Of a stretch of DNA of 41,750 nt, positions 1-10,249 are shown piece by piece (within the stretch, counting starts at the first letter, position 1; each line of letters starts with the position of its first letter). A program made the position numbers and the translations under genes. The stretch is from Pelomonas sp036404855 (GTDB lineage: Bacteria > Pseudomonadota > Gammaproteobacteria > Burkholderiales > Burkholderiaceae_C). A model generated the notes under the pieces. The model ran no database searches and was not told where the DNA came from. It worked only from the letters and a program-made list of their open reading frames with translations. The stretch lies in NCBI RefSeq assembly GCF_036404855.1, contig NZ_DASWYS010000007.1:1-41750 (forward strand). Reading direction: 5' to 3'.

Positions 1-4
1 CGAC

Positions 5-28
5 TGTCGAAAGATGAAAATTTCGACA
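5..28. promoter_or_regulatory. Inverted repeat upstream of malK (candidate operator)
   Basis: A perfect 8-bp inverted repeat, TGTCGAAA and TTTCGACA, is separated by 8 bases and ends 51 bases before the malK start. It could be the operator of the maltose operon or of a divergent gene beyond the window edge. It does not match the TGTAG-N5-CTACA boxes found elsewhere here. The regulator is unknown. Confidence 0.35.
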
Positions 29-79
29 TCAAAACGAGACAAGCCCGGCCACCCAATCCGGGTCACAGAAAGGTTTGAA

Positions 80-1197
<1,118 letters not shown>

Positions 1198-1201
<4 letters not shown>

Positions 1202-2367
1202 GGTGGCTGCCCCTGCTGGCGGCGCTGGCCGCGGTGCCCGCGCTGGCCGAGCCACCCAAGCTGCTGGTCTGGATCAATGGCGACAAGGCCTACAACGGCC
1301 TGCAGCAGGTCGGTCATGCCTTCGAGAAGGCCTCGGGCGTCAAGGTCGTCGTCGAGCACCCGGTGGACGCGACCGACAAGTTCCAGCAGGCGGCCGGCGC
1401 CGGCAAGGGCCCCGACATCTTCTGCTGGCCGCACGACCGCGTCGGCGAATGGGCCAAGGCCGGGCTGCTGACGCCGCTGCGCCCCTCGCCCAGGCTCAAG
1501 GCCGAGGTGGAGGACCAGGCCTGGGCGGCGATGAGCTACCACGGTCGCATCTGGGGCTATCCGCTGGCCATCGAGACCACCGGCCTCATCTACAACAAGG
1601 CGCTGGTGAAGCAGCCGCCCGAGACGTGGGACGAGGTCATCGTGCTGGACAAGCAGCTGCAGGCCCAGGGCAAGCACGCCATCCTCTGGCACTACAACAA
1701 GAGCTTCTTCACCTGGCCCATGCTGGCCGGCGCCGGCGGCGTCATCTTCGGCCGCGACGCACGGGGTGACTTCGACGCCCGCCAGGTGGGCGTCAATTCG
1801 TCGGGGGCGGTGCGCGCCGCGCAGACGCTGGACGGCCTCGTCAGGAACGGCCACATGCCCAAGGGCGCCAACTACGCCGAAATGGAGTCCGCCTTCGCCC
1901 GTGGCGAGATCGCGATGATGATCTCCGGCCCCTGGGCATGGGACAACGCCCGCAAGGCCAAGATCGACTTCGGCGTCGCCCCCATCCCGGCCGTCATTCC
2001 CGGCCAACCGAGCAAGAGCTTCGTCGGCGTGCTGGGCTGCATGATCGCGGCGCCCAGCCGGAACAAGGACATCGCCAAGGAGTTCATCGAGAACCACCTG
2101 ATGCGGCCGGAGGCGCTCAAGGTACTGGACGCCGACGTGCCCATCGGCGTGCCGGCCAACAAGGCCTTCTATGCCGAGCTGTCGGTCAACCCGCTGATCA
2201 GGGCGAGCATGACCAACGCCCGCAACGGCGCGCCCATTCCCAACATCCCCGAGGTAGGCCGCTTCTGGACCGCGATGGACGCGGCGCTGGAAGCCATCAC
2301 CAACGGCCTGCAAAGCCCCAAGGACGCGCTCGATGGCGCCGCCGCACGGATGCTGCTGAACAAATGA
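1198..2367 (+). CDS. malE: Periplasmic maltose/maltodextrin-binding protein MalE
   Basis: Sugar-capturing subunit of the importer, 389 residues. A Sec signal peptide (residues 1-17, ending ALA before EPP) is followed by a mature start LLVWINGDKAYNGL that closely resembles the N-terminus of E. coli MalE (LVIWINGDKGYNGL). GPDIFCWPHDR and the C-terminal PNIPEVGRFW also match the MalE pattern. The ATG overlaps the malK stop, and the malE stop in turn overlaps the malF start at 2364, so expression is tightly coupled. The product binds maltose or maltodextrins and delivers them to MalFG. There is no lipobox, so it should be a free periplasmic protein. Confidence 0.93.
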
Positions 2368-3944
2368 ACGCTGTCGCCTCCCCCCTGGGCCAGGGCAGCT
2401 ACTCGACGCTGCCGCCCACGATGTCCGAGAAGCTCGGCCGGTGGCTGAAGGGGCCGGCCGTCGCGCTGGCCATCGTCGCCGCCCTCTACCTCGTCTTCGC
2501 CATCTACACCACCGGCCAGGCCGCTTGGGCCGCGGGCGTGCTGGTGCTGTTCACGGCCGGCTTCTACGTGTACCTCAGCCGCGGCGGCCTCGCCTGGCGC
2601 TACCTCTTCCCCGGCGTGGCCGGCATGCTGGTGTTCATCGCCTTCCCGCTGGTCTACACGGCGCAGATCGGTTTCACCAACTACTCCAGCACACACCTGC
2701 TCAGCGAAAGTCGCGTGCGGGAGTACCTGCTGGAGCAGCACGACGCTGTCGAGGCCCAGGTGCTGGGCTACAGCCTGCATGCCAGTGGTGCCGAGTACCG
2801 CCTCGTGCTGAGTGCGGACGGCGAAGCGACGCCGCGCTGGGTGTCGCCGCCCCTGGCGCTGCGGTCCGGCAAGCCGCTGCGCGTCGACGTCGCGCCAGCA
2901 GGCGCCACGGCGTCACCCACCGATGCCGCCCTGCCCTTGCCCGAGCTCATCCAGCACCGCGACGCGCTGGCACGGCTGGTCCTGGTGCTGCCTGACAAGA
3001 CCGAACTGCACTACCTCGGCCTGCGCGAATTCGGCCCCGTCCAGCCGCAATGGACGGCGAATGCCGACGACAGCCTGACGCGCACCGCCGATGGCGCCGT
3101 CTTCGCGCCCAACCGGGACACCGGCTTCTTCCAGGCTGCATCCGGCGAAACGCTGCAGCCGGGCTTCAAGGCCTTCATCGGCACGGCCAACTACGCCCGC
3201 ATGCTGTTCGATGCCGAGTTCCGCGGGCCCTTCCTGGCCATCTTCACATGGACGGTGGTGTTCTCGGCGCTGACGGTGCTCTTCGCCACCGCCATCGGCA
3301 TGCTGTTCGCGGTGCTGCTGAACTGGGAGGGCATGAAGTACCGCACCACCTACCGCACGCTGCTGTTCCTGCCATATGCGGTGCCGGGCTTCATTTCCAT
3401 CCTGGTCTTCAAGGGCCTGTTTAACCAGAACTTCGGCGAGATCAACGCCATCCTGGACGCCCTCTTCGGTGTCAAGCCCGCCTGGTTCGCGGACCCGCTG
3501 CTGGCCAAGACCATGCTGCTCATCGTCAACGTGTGGCTGGGCTACCCGTACATCATGATCCTGTGCTCGGGCCTGCTGAAGGCCATCCCGCAGGACCTGT
3601 ACGAGGCCTCGGCCCTGGCCGGCGCCAGCCCGGCGACCAATTTCCTGCGAATCACCGCGCCGCTCATCATCAAGCCGCTGGCGCCGCTGCTGGTCAGCGC
3701 CTTCGCCTTCAACTTCAACAATTTCGTGCTGATCGCGCTGCTGACCGATGGCCGGCCGGACTTCCTGTCCACCAAGCTGCCGGCAGGCCAGACCGACATT
3801 CTCGTGAGCTACACCTACCGCATCGCCTTCCGCGACTCGGGCTCGGACTTCGGCCTCGCCGCGGCGATCTCGACGCTGATCTTCTTCCTCGTTGCGGCGC
3901 TGTCGCTGATCAACCTGCGCATGAGCGCGAAGGCACAGAGGTAA
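2364..3944 (+). CDS. malF: Maltose/maltodextrin ABC transporter permease MalF
   Basis: Inner-membrane permease, 526 residues (E. coli MalF has 514). There are two N-terminal membrane spans, a third at about residues 85-110, a large periplasmic P2 loop (roughly residues 110-285) as in enterobacterial MalF, and then the conserved transmembrane block. The EAA loop that docks on MalK begins at Y413 (YEASALAGA). The start ATG overlaps the malE stop (ATGA at 2364-2367). It forms the translocation path with MalG. The large P2 loop is specific to MalF among such permeases and supports maltodextrin rather than generic sugar transport. Confidence 0.92.
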   Translation: MNAVASPLGQGSYSTLPPTMSEKLGRWLKGPAVALAIVAALYLVFAIYTTGQAAWAAGVLVLFTAGFYVYLSRGGLAWRYLFPGVAGMLVFIAFPLVYTAQIGFTNYSSTHLLSESRVREYLLEQHDAVEAQVLGYSLHASGAEYRLVLSADGEATPRWVSPPLALRSGKPLRVDVAPAGATASPTDAALPLPELIQHRDALARLVLVLPDKTELHYLGLREFGPVQPQWTANADDSLTRTADGAVFAPNRDTGFFQAASGETLQPGFKAFIGTANYARMLFDAEFRGPFLAIFTWTVVFSALTVLFATAIGMLFAVLLNWEGMKYRTTYRTLLFLPYAVPGFISILVFKGLFNQNFGEINAILDALFGVKPAWFADPLLAKTMLLIVNVWLGYPYIMILCSGLLKAIPQDLYEASALAGASPATNFLRITAPLIIKPLAPLLVSAFAFNFNNFVLIALLTDGRPDFLSTKLPAGQTDILVSYTYRIAFRDSGSDFGLAAAISTLIFFLVAALSLINLRMSAKAQR

Positions 3945-3949
3945 TCCGA

Positions 3950-4840
3950 ATGGCCATCGTCCTCGGCAAACAGGCCCGCTGGCGCATCCTTGCCGCGCAT
4001 GCGGTGATGTGGGTCTTCATCGCCATCACCCTCTTCCCGCTGCTGGCCGTCGTGTCCATCTCGCTGCGCCCGGGCAACTTCGCCACCGGCAGCCTGATCC
4101 CGACCGAGATCAGCCTGGAGCACTGGAAGCTGGCGCTGGGCATCCCTTACCAGAGCGCGGACGGCAGCCTTGTGCAGCCCCCCTTCCCCGTGCTGACCTG
4201 GCTGTGGAACTCGATCAAGGTCGCCACCGCCTCGGCCTTGCTCATCGTCGCGATCTCGACGACCGCGGCCTATGCGTTCGCGCGGCTGAGGTTCAGTTTC
4301 AGCAAGCCCGTGCTCAACGGCATGCTGCTGCTGCAGATGTTCCCGCCGGTGCTGGCGCTGGTTGCCATCTACGCCATCTTCGAGACCATCGGCACCTATG
4401 TGCCGGCCCTGGGCCTCGAGACCCATGCCGGGCTGGTGCTCGCATACCTGGGTGGCATCGCCACCCATGTGTGGACCATCAAGGGCTACTTCGAGACCAT
4501 CCCCGTGGAAATCGAGGAGAACGCCAAGGTCGACGGCGCAACGCACTGGCAGGCCTTCAGCCGCGTGCTGCTGCCCATGGCCGTGCCCATCCTGATGGTG
4601 GTCTTCGTGCTGGCCTTCATCGGCACCATCATCGAGTACCCCGTCGCCTCCATCCTGCTGCGCGAAGAAGCACACCTCACGCTCGCGGTGGGCTCCAAGT
4701 ACTTCCTGCACGACCAGCGCTTCCTGTGGGGCGACTTCGCGGCGGCGGCCGTGTTGTCGGGCCTGCCCATCACCGCCGTCTTCCTGCTCGCCCAGCGCTG
4801 GATCGTCTCCGGCCTGACGGCCGGCGGCGTCAAGGGGTGA
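3950..4840 (+). CDS. malG: Maltose/maltodextrin ABC transporter permease MalG
   Basis: Second inner-membrane permease, 296 residues, the same length as E. coli MalG. It has an N-terminal membrane span (about residues 15-40), further spans through the conserved permease domain, and an EAA loop at about 187-206 (EIEENAKVDGATHWQAF). The start ATG at 3950 follows AGAGGT overlapping the malF stop (spacing about 7), with only 5 bases between the genes. The C-terminus ends GLTAGGVKG, as is typical of MalG. It partners MalF. The amylase gene follows after 4 bases, so the transporter and a starch-degrading enzyme are co-transcribed. Confidence 0.93.
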   Translation: MAIVLGKQARWRILAAHAVMWVFIAITLFPLLAVVSISLRPGNFATGSLIPTEISLEHWKLALGIPYQSADGSLVQPPFPVLTWLWNSIKVATASALLIVAISTTAAYAFARLRFSFSKPVLNGMLLLQMFPPVLALVAIYAIFETIGTYVPALGLETHAGLVLAYLGGIATHVWTIKGYFETIPVEIEENAKVDGATHWQAFSRVLLPMAVPILMVVFVLAFIGTIIEYPVASILLREEAHLTLAVGSKYFLHDQRFLWGDFAAAAVLSGLPITAVFLLAQRWIVSGLTAGGVKG

Positions 4841-4844
4841 AGCC

Positions 4845-7232
4845 ATGTTGAAGGCCCTGGCGCTGCTTGCGGCGCTGATCTCGCTCGCTCCGGCGGTCCA
4901 GGCCGCCGACTGCAAGCCGCCGCCGCTTGGCGACGCTGTCCTCTATCTGCGCGGGGGCCTGAACAACTGGGCCGCCCAGGACGAGCAGGCCTTCGAGTAC
5001 CGCTGCGACGCCTACTACCTGAACATCACGGCCCAGGGCGCGCAGGAATTCAAGCTGGCGGACGAGGAGTGGACGGCCAGCCTGACCTTCGGCGGCGACG
5101 CCCAGGGCCACCCGGCCCGCAGTGCGACAGGCAGCCTCAAGCGCGAGTTCGCGGGCGAACACACGCTGCGCCTGGCCATCGCCGCCGACGGCAGCGCCCG
5201 CCTGACGGTCGGTCCCAGGACGTTCAAGCCCTCGCCGCCGCAGGTCCTCACCGACCGCGCTGCGCTCAGCACCCGATTCGACTCTCGAAGTGCCGAGGCC
5301 AAGACGCCCTTCGGCGCCCAGCCCGCCGGCACCGAGATCAGCTTCAGCGTCGCCAACGACGTGCCCGGCCTGAAGCAGGCCACGCTGGTCATCGAACGCC
5401 GCCGCCTGAGCGGCAACCAGGAGCAGCTGGACTACGAGCCCCTGGCCCGCATCGCGATGACGCCGCAGCCGAACGGCCAGGGCCGCCGCTTCAGCGCGCG
5501 CTACCGCTTCACCGACATTGGCGTCTACGGCTACTGGTTCGAGCTGGAAACGGACGAGGGGCGCTACGCGCTGCAGAACAACACCGACACCGTCTACTGG
5601 ACGCGCGAGAAGGGCGCCATGGGCGCCGCCACGGTGGAGCCTCTGCCCGCCCGCGCCAAGCGCATCCGCCGCTACCGCCAGACCATCTACGCGCCCGACT
5701 TCAAGGTCCCCGACTGGGCCCGGGACGTCGTCTACTACTACGTCTTCCCCGAGCGCTTTCGCAACGGCAACAAGGCCAATGACCCCCGCCCCGGCGGTGG
5801 TCGTCCGCAGGACCGGTACCAGGACCGCGACGTCGAGCGCCACGCCAGCTGGAACGAGAAGCCCTTCAAGCCGGGCAGCGGCGACGGTTCCGACGCCCTC
5901 TACAACAACGACTTCTTCGGCGGCGACCTCGCCGGCCTCATCGAGAAGCTGGACTACATCCAGCGTCTGGGCGCCAACGCGATCTACCTGACGCCGGTGT
6001 TCCGTGCGCCCAGCAACCACAAGTATGACGCGGCCGACTACAAGCAGATCGATCCCGCCTTCGGCACGAACGACGACTTCGTGCGCCTGTGCGCCGAAGC
6101 GGCGAAGCGCGGCATCCGCGTCATCCCCGACACCTCGCTCAACCACGTGGGCGCGGACTCGCCCTACTTCAACCGCTACCTGAACTTCCCCAGGGGCGGC
6201 GCCTTCGACGGCGGCAAGCCCAATCCCGCCTCGCCCTATCACGGCTGGTTCAAGTTCAGGCCGCAGGAGCGCAATCCCGATCGCCAGTACCAGGGCTGGG
6301 TGGGCGTCGCGGACCTGCCCGAGATCGACAAGGACTCGCCCTCCTTCCGCGCCTACGCCTACCGAGACGCCGACTCGGTGACGAACTACTGGCTGGACCG
6401 TGGCGCAGCCGGCTGGCGCATGGACGTGGCACCGTGGGTCCCCGACGACTTCTGGCGCGAATGGCGCCTGGCCGTGAAGGCCAGGAAGCCCGACGCACTG
6501 ACGGTGGCGGAGACCTGGTTCGACGCGAGCAAGCATCTCTTGGGCGACATGTTCGACTCGACGATGAACTACATCTTCCGCAACGCTGTGCTGGACTACG
6601 CCGCGGGCAAGCCCGCCACGCAGGCGTATGCCAACCTGGAGCTCATCCGCGAGGCCTACCCGCCCCAGGCCCTCTTCGCGCTGATGAACCTGCTGTCCAC
6701 CCACGACCAGGCGCGCGCCCTTCACCACTTCGGCTACCGCGACGACGGCAATGCCGAGGCGTTGAAGCTCGCCAAGCAGCGCCTGCGCCTGGCCGTGTTC
6801 TTCCAGATGACCTACCCCGGTTCGCCCACCATCTACTACGGCGATGAAGTGGGCCTGGGTGGCGGTGACGACCCCTACAACCGTGCGCCCTATCCCTGGG
6901 CCGACGAAGGCGGCCAGCCGGACCTGGCGCTGCTGGCTGACTTCAGGCGCCTGACCAAGCTGCGCCACGACCTGCCGGTGCTGCGTCACGGCGCCTTGGG
7001 TGCGCCGCTGCACATCGACGAACACGTCGTGGTGCTGGCGCGCCGGGACGGCAACCAGTGGGCCATCACGGCCACCAACAACAGTCCCGAGGCCAGGACC
7101 GTGAGCCTTGCGCTGCCCTTCCCGGCCGATCGGCTCCGAGATGCCCTCGGTGGCGAAGCCGTGACCGTCACGGACGGCAGGATCCTGTTCACCGTCCCGC
7201 CCCTGTTCGGGCGGGTTCTGGTTCGCCCCTGA
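4845..7232 (+). CDS. Exported GH13 alpha-amylase / neopullulanase-like maltodextrin hydrolase
   Basis: Glycoside hydrolase family 13 enzyme of 795 residues that probably cleaves maltodextrins, pullulan or cyclodextrins in the periplasm. A Sec signal peptide (residues 1-20, ending VQA) precedes a carbohydrate-binding-like domain (about 21-110), a MalZ/neopullulanase-type N domain (about 140-260) and the catalytic barrel from about 294. The GH13 regions are all present: DTSLNH at 429-434, nucleophile D527 in GWRMDV, acid/base E556 in VAETW, and transition-state H620-D621 in STHDQ. The gene is the last of the malKEFG operon (4-base gap), so its products would feed MalE. Exact substrate cannot be told from sequence; cyclomaltodextrinase or neopullulanase activity is as likely as plain alpha-amylase. 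Confidence 0.85.
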   Translation: MLKALALLAALISLAPAVQAADCKPPPLGDAVLYLRGGLNNWAAQDEQAFEYRCDAYYLNITAQGAQEFKLADEEWTASLTFGGDAQGHPARSATGSLKREFAGEHTLRLAIAADGSARLTVGPRTFKPSPPQVLTDRAALSTRFDSRSAEAKTPFGAQPAGTEISFSVANDVPGLKQATLVIERRRLSGNQEQLDYEPLARIAMTPQPNGQGRRFSARYRFTDIGVYGYWFELETDEGRYALQNNTDTVYWTREKGAMGAATVEPLPARAKRIRRYRQTIYAPDFKVPDWARDVVYYYVFPERFRNGNKANDPRPGGGRPQDRYQDRDVERHASWNEKPFKPGSGDGSDALYNNDFFGGDLAGLIEKLDYIQRLGANAIYLTPVFRAPSNHKYDAADYKQIDPAFGTNDDFVRLCAEAAKRGIRVIPDTSLNHVGADSPYFNRYLNFPRGGAFDGGKPNPASPYHGWFKFRPQERNPDRQYQGWVGVADLPEIDKDSPSFRAYAYRDADSVTNYWLDRGAAGWRMDVAPWVPDDFWREWRLAVKARKPDALTVAETWFDASKHLLGDMFDSTMNYIFRNAVLDYAAGKPATQAYANLELIREAYPPQALFALMNLLSTHDQARALHHFGYRDDGNAEALKLAKQRLRLAVFFQMTYPGSPTIYYGDEVGLGGGDDPYNRAPYPWADEGGQPDLALLADFRRLTKLRHDLPVLRHGALGAPLHIDEHVVVLARRDGNQWAITATNNSPEARTVSLALPFPADRLRDALGGEAVTVTDGRILFTVPPLFGRVLVRP

Positions 7233-7272
7233 TCCCGGGCCAGCCGGCCCCGCGCGCTTCGGGTTGACGACA

Positions 7273-7309
7273 GGGCCCGCCCGCATGCGCGGGCGCATGA
7301 TGCGGGCCC
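7273..7309 (+). terminator. GC-rich hairpin between the maltose operon and the next gene
   Basis: GGGCCCGC (7273-7280) pairs perfectly with GCGGGCCC (7302-7309), with further self-complementary bases inside the loop. It lies 40 bases after the amylase stop and abuts the ATG at 7310. There is no T-run, so it is not a classical intrinsic terminator; it may instead act as an attenuator or mRNA-stability hairpin, or hide the next start codon. Confidence 0.35.
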
Positions 7310-8203
7310 ATGCCACGCCTCACGCTGTCGAACCCGGGCCGCCGCCCCCTGCTGGGCCTGCCCCTGCTGCTCGCCGGCCCCGCCCTGCGCGCGCAGGCCG
7401 ACGAGTCGGTGCGTCTGCCGCGCCACATCAGCATGCCGGACCCACAGCTGGGCTACGTGCGCCGCGTCGTCGAGCTGGCGCTGAGCCACGTCGGCAGCCG
7501 GCTGGAGATCCGCCATGTCGACCTCGACATGACCCAGGGCCGCACGCTGATCGAGCTGGCTGCGGGCCACAGCCCCGTCGACCTGATGTGGACGATGACG
7601 GACATCCAGCGCGAGGGCAGCGGCCTGCTGCCCGTGCGAATTCCCATCGACCGCGGTCTGCTGGGGTGGCGGTTGCTGCTTGTGCGTCGCGGCGAGCTGG
7701 CCCAGTGGCAGCGCGTACGCAGCCTGGACGAACTGCGCCAGCGCCTTGCCGGCCAGGGCCATGACTGGCCCGACACCACCATCTTGCGCGCCAACGGCCT
7801 GCAGGTGGGCACCAGCAGCGTCTACGAGGCGCTGTTCCGCATGTTGGCGGCCCGGCGCATCGACTACTTCCCACGCTCCATCCTGGAGATCGACGCGGAG
7901 CTGGCCGGTGGCCGCCACCCCGAGCTGGCCGTTGCACCAGGGCTGATGCTGCACTACCCGGCGGCAGCCTATCTCTTCGTGAGCCCCACGCGGCCCGAAC
8001 TGGCGGCGGAACTGAAGGCAGGGCTGGAGGCCGCGATCGCCGCGGGCAGCTTCCAGCGCCTGCACCGCGAGTTCTACGGCGGGCTCGTCAAGGCACACCC
8101 GGTCTCGCCGTCGCGCGTGCTGCGCCTGAGCAACCCGCTGCTCCCGCCGGAGACTCCCGTCCAGCGCCGCGAACTCTGGCTGCAGCCGGGCGAAGCACCC
8201 TAG
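7310..8203 (+). CDS. Exported substrate-binding-like protein (amino-acid SBP fold), function unknown
   Basis: A 297-residue protein with an N-terminal signal (RRPLLGLPLLLAGPALRAQA, cleavage near residue 30). The mature part has the layout of small periplasmic solute-binding domains of the amino-acid type (SBP family 3): an early basic-hydrophobic lobe, a central segment around RSLDELRQRLAGQ, and a C-terminal YLFVSPTRPELAAELKAGL stretch like the final helices of that fold. No transporter permease is next to it, so it may be a sensory or orphan binding protein. It is 77 bases downstream of the amylase and may be read through from the maltose operon. No Shine-Dalgarno sequence is clear, and a strong hairpin ends directly before the ATG. 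The family call is tentative. Confidence 0.6.
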   Translation: MPRLTLSNPGRRPLLGLPLLLAGPALRAQADESVRLPRHISMPDPQLGYVRRVVELALSHVGSRLEIRHVDLDMTQGRTLIELAAGHSPVDLMWTMTDIQREGSGLLPVRIPIDRGLLGWRLLLVRRGELAQWQRVRSLDELRQRLAGQGHDWPDTTILRANGLQVGTSSVYEALFRMLAARRIDYFPRSILEIDAELAGGRHPELAVAPGLMLHYPAAAYLFVSPTRPELAAELKAGLEAAIAAGSFQRLHREFYGGLVKAHPVSPSRVLRLSNPLLPPETPVQRRELWLQPGEAP

Positions 8204-8925
8204 CCTGGAGATGTCGCGAGCAGGCGTCGGGCAATTCCAGAAGCGAGTCGGTGACCGAGCGGTCTGTCATCGAAAAGTGGGCACAGTCTTTGGCTGTGGC
8301 AACTGCCCGATGTCGAACCGAGATGTGAGCCCGGCAGCTGCAGCTCATTGGGTGAGACACAGGTCGGCGGTCAGCCTGTCCTGGGTTCTCGAGCAAGCCC
8401 ATGTCACGAACAACTTCGGCGACACCATCACTTGCGTCATTCCAACGCAGCCCGACTGACGGCCGCAGTAGTGTTTCGCTTCTTCGCGATGCCTGCGCGC
8501 CTGGTCGACGAACGTGCCGGCAAGCTTGGGGACCTGCGCGATCTGCGCTTCGACTACCCCCGCACGCCCCTGGAGAATGCGCTGCTGGACTCGGCCTCCG
8601 TTGGATCTGGAGCTCTCCGTCTTGGATCAGCGGCGGCTTCAACGATTGGCAAAGGGCATGAGGATCCAGCACCTCCTGGACGAATGGCTGCTGCACCAAG
8701 GTCGCGGGAAGGAGCCGAGAACAGGCGAGCCGCGCTGCTGAGCGGCATTCACGGATCCACACAGGCGCGGCTTGGAGCGCCTTTGGCCGCAGCCCGAAGT
8801 CCGCTTCGCGCGGCATTCGCACGGCATGGGTGCCGAATGCTCTTTGCAGCACGCCTCAACGGCGCCGCCTGCTTCTTTGCGGGCGAAATCGCCAGGCCAG
8901 GACGCCCTCGGACGCCCAGTCTGGC
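8204..8925. other. 722-bp gap with possible decayed coding DNA
   Basis: No convincing intact gene was found between the SBP-like gene and the converging amylase. A protein-like stretch in the + strand from about 8466 (VFRFFAMPARLVDERAGKLG) breaks off near 8590. A different + frame then continues protein-like (DQRRLQRLAKGMRIQHLLDE) up to a stop near 8740, which suggests one gene with a frameshift. I do not recognise either piece. No terminator hairpin with a T-run was seen for either flanking gene. Confidence 0.4.
8466..8741 (+). pseudogene. Possible frameshifted remnant, family not recognised
   Basis: Two adjoining protein-like stretches in different + frames: one from about 8466 to 8590 (includes FDYPRTPLENALLD) and one from about 8600 to 8741 (includes MRIQHLLDEWLLHQGRGKEP). 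Joined, they would make about 85 residues, rich in Leu/Arg with likely helices. There is no start codon with a ribosome binding site and no recognised domain. It may equally be chance open frames in GC-rich DNA. Confidence 0.25.
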
Positions 8926-10236
8926 TCAGGCCAACAGCCACCCCCAGGGGTTGAGCTGACGCCCCCGCCAGGTCTGCTCGACCGGGGAGAGGTTCACGGT
9001 GACGCGCACGACGTCCGCACCCAGACGGCGCTCGAAGGCCACGATGTCCGCCGGCGCGTCGAGCAGCTCAACCGGTGCGCCGTACTGGCCGGCGGCCAGC
9101 GCAGGATGCACGTGCTTGAGCGCAATGAGCCCGGCGTAGAAGTCGCCCAGCTCGTGACGCTTCCAGTCGATGGCATCCTTCTCGAAGAACGCCAGCCGCT
9201 TCGCCAACCCGGACTCCTGGCCGTTGTAGATCAGCGGCATGCCGGGCAGCGTGAACGCGAGCACCGTGAGCGCCCGATGGGCGTCGCCGTACAGCTCGGC
9301 GTCCGTGCCGTGCCAGGAGTTGAAGTCGTGGTTGCTCGTGAAGCGCATGCGGTAGGCATGCGCCGGATAGCCCGCCGGCTGCCTGGCCAGCCAGGCCTTC
9401 AGCAGCGGCGCCCCCGCTTCGCCCTTGCCAATCTTCTTGAAGACCTGGTCCGCCAGATCCCAGCCATACGTCATGTCGAACGCGCCGCTCGTGTGCAGCT
9501 CGACGGCGTCGGACTCGGCCAGCATGAACATGGGCTTGACGGCGTCCAGCGCCCGGCGGGCGCGCACCCAGAAGTCCGTCGGCACGAGGCTGGCCACGTC
9601 GCAGCGAAACCCGTCCAGGCCGGTCTCGCGCACCCAGAAGGACATCGCGTCGATCATCGCCGTGCGCAGGCCCTCGCTACGGTAGTCCAGCGCGACGACG
9701 TCGTCCCAGTGCTCCTCACCGGGCTGGCCTTCGTTGAACGTGACGGCATAGACCTCGCCCTGGGCATTGAGCTTGTACCAGTCCTTGTGGGCCGAGGCCC
9801 AGGGGTGGTCCCAGGCGGTGTGGTTGGCCACCCAGTCCAGGATGACCTTGAAGCCCAGCGCGTGCGCCGCAGCGACAAAGGCCTTGGCGTCCGCCATCGT
9901 GCCGAACTCGGGGTTCACGGCCGTGTAGTCGCTGATCGAGTAGTAGCTGCCCAGCGTGCCCTTGCGGTTGCGCTTGCCGATGGGCTGGATGGGCATCAGC
10001 CACAGGATGTCCACGCCCAGCCGCTTCAGCCGCGGCAGGTCGGCATGCACGGCAGCCAGCGTGCCGGCCTGGGAGAACTGACGCACGTTGACCTGGTAGA
10101 TGACGGCCTGGCGGGTCCAGGGCAGGTGCGGCATGTCGGCGACAGCGTGGGCGTTGGCGTGGGCGGTCATGGGGGACAGTGCAATGGAAGTGGCGGCAGT
10201 CAGCACGGCACGCCGGCGCAGCGCAAGAGGTGTCAT
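8926..10236 (-). CDS. Exported GH13 alpha-amylase-family enzyme
   Basis: Glycoside hydrolase family 13 protein of 436 residues, smaller than the amylase at 4845 and without extra N-terminal domains. Region I DWVANH, nucleophile D213 (GFRCDV), acid/base E241 (LAES) and H303-D304 (SNHDF) are all present, so it should be active on alpha-1,4-glucans. The start ATG at 10236 has a strong GGAGG at proper spacing. The N-terminus carries three arginines followed by a hydrophobic stretch (LRRRAVLTAATSIALS, cleavage near AHA27), a Tat-like or Sec signal, so the enzyme is exported. It lies 13 bases after the halogenase-like gene on the same strand, downstream of a TonB-dependent receptor, which suggests trimming of imported maltodextrins in the periplasm. 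Confidence 0.85.
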   Translation of the reverse strand: MTPLALRRRAVLTAATSIALSPMTAHANAHAVADMPHLPWTRQAVIYQVNVRQFSQAGTLAAVHADLPRLKRLGVDILWLMPIQPIGKRNRKGTLGSYYSISDYTAVNPEFGTMADAKAFVAAAHALGFKVILDWVANHTAWDHPWASAHKDWYKLNAQGEVYAVTFNEGQPGEEHWDDVVALDYRSEGLRTAMIDAMSFWVRETGLDGFRCDVASLVPTDFWVRARRALDAVKPMFMLAESDAVELHTSGAFDMTYGWDLADQVFKKIGKGEAGAPLLKAWLARQPAGYPAHAYRMRFTSNHDFNSWHGTDAELYGDAHRALTVLAFTLPGMPLIYNGQESGLAKRLAFFEKDAIDWKRHELGDFYAGLIALKHVHPALAAGQYGAPVELLDAPADIVAFERRLGADVVRVTVNLSPVEQTWRGRQLNPWGWLLA

Positions 10237-10249
10237 GGCAGGCCTCCGT

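Noticed and set aside
4830..7316. Very long open frame (828 codons) on the minus strand opposite the first amylase
   Set aside because: Shadow frame caused by high GC and codon bias; the + strand carries a complete GH13 enzyme with all catalytic motifs.
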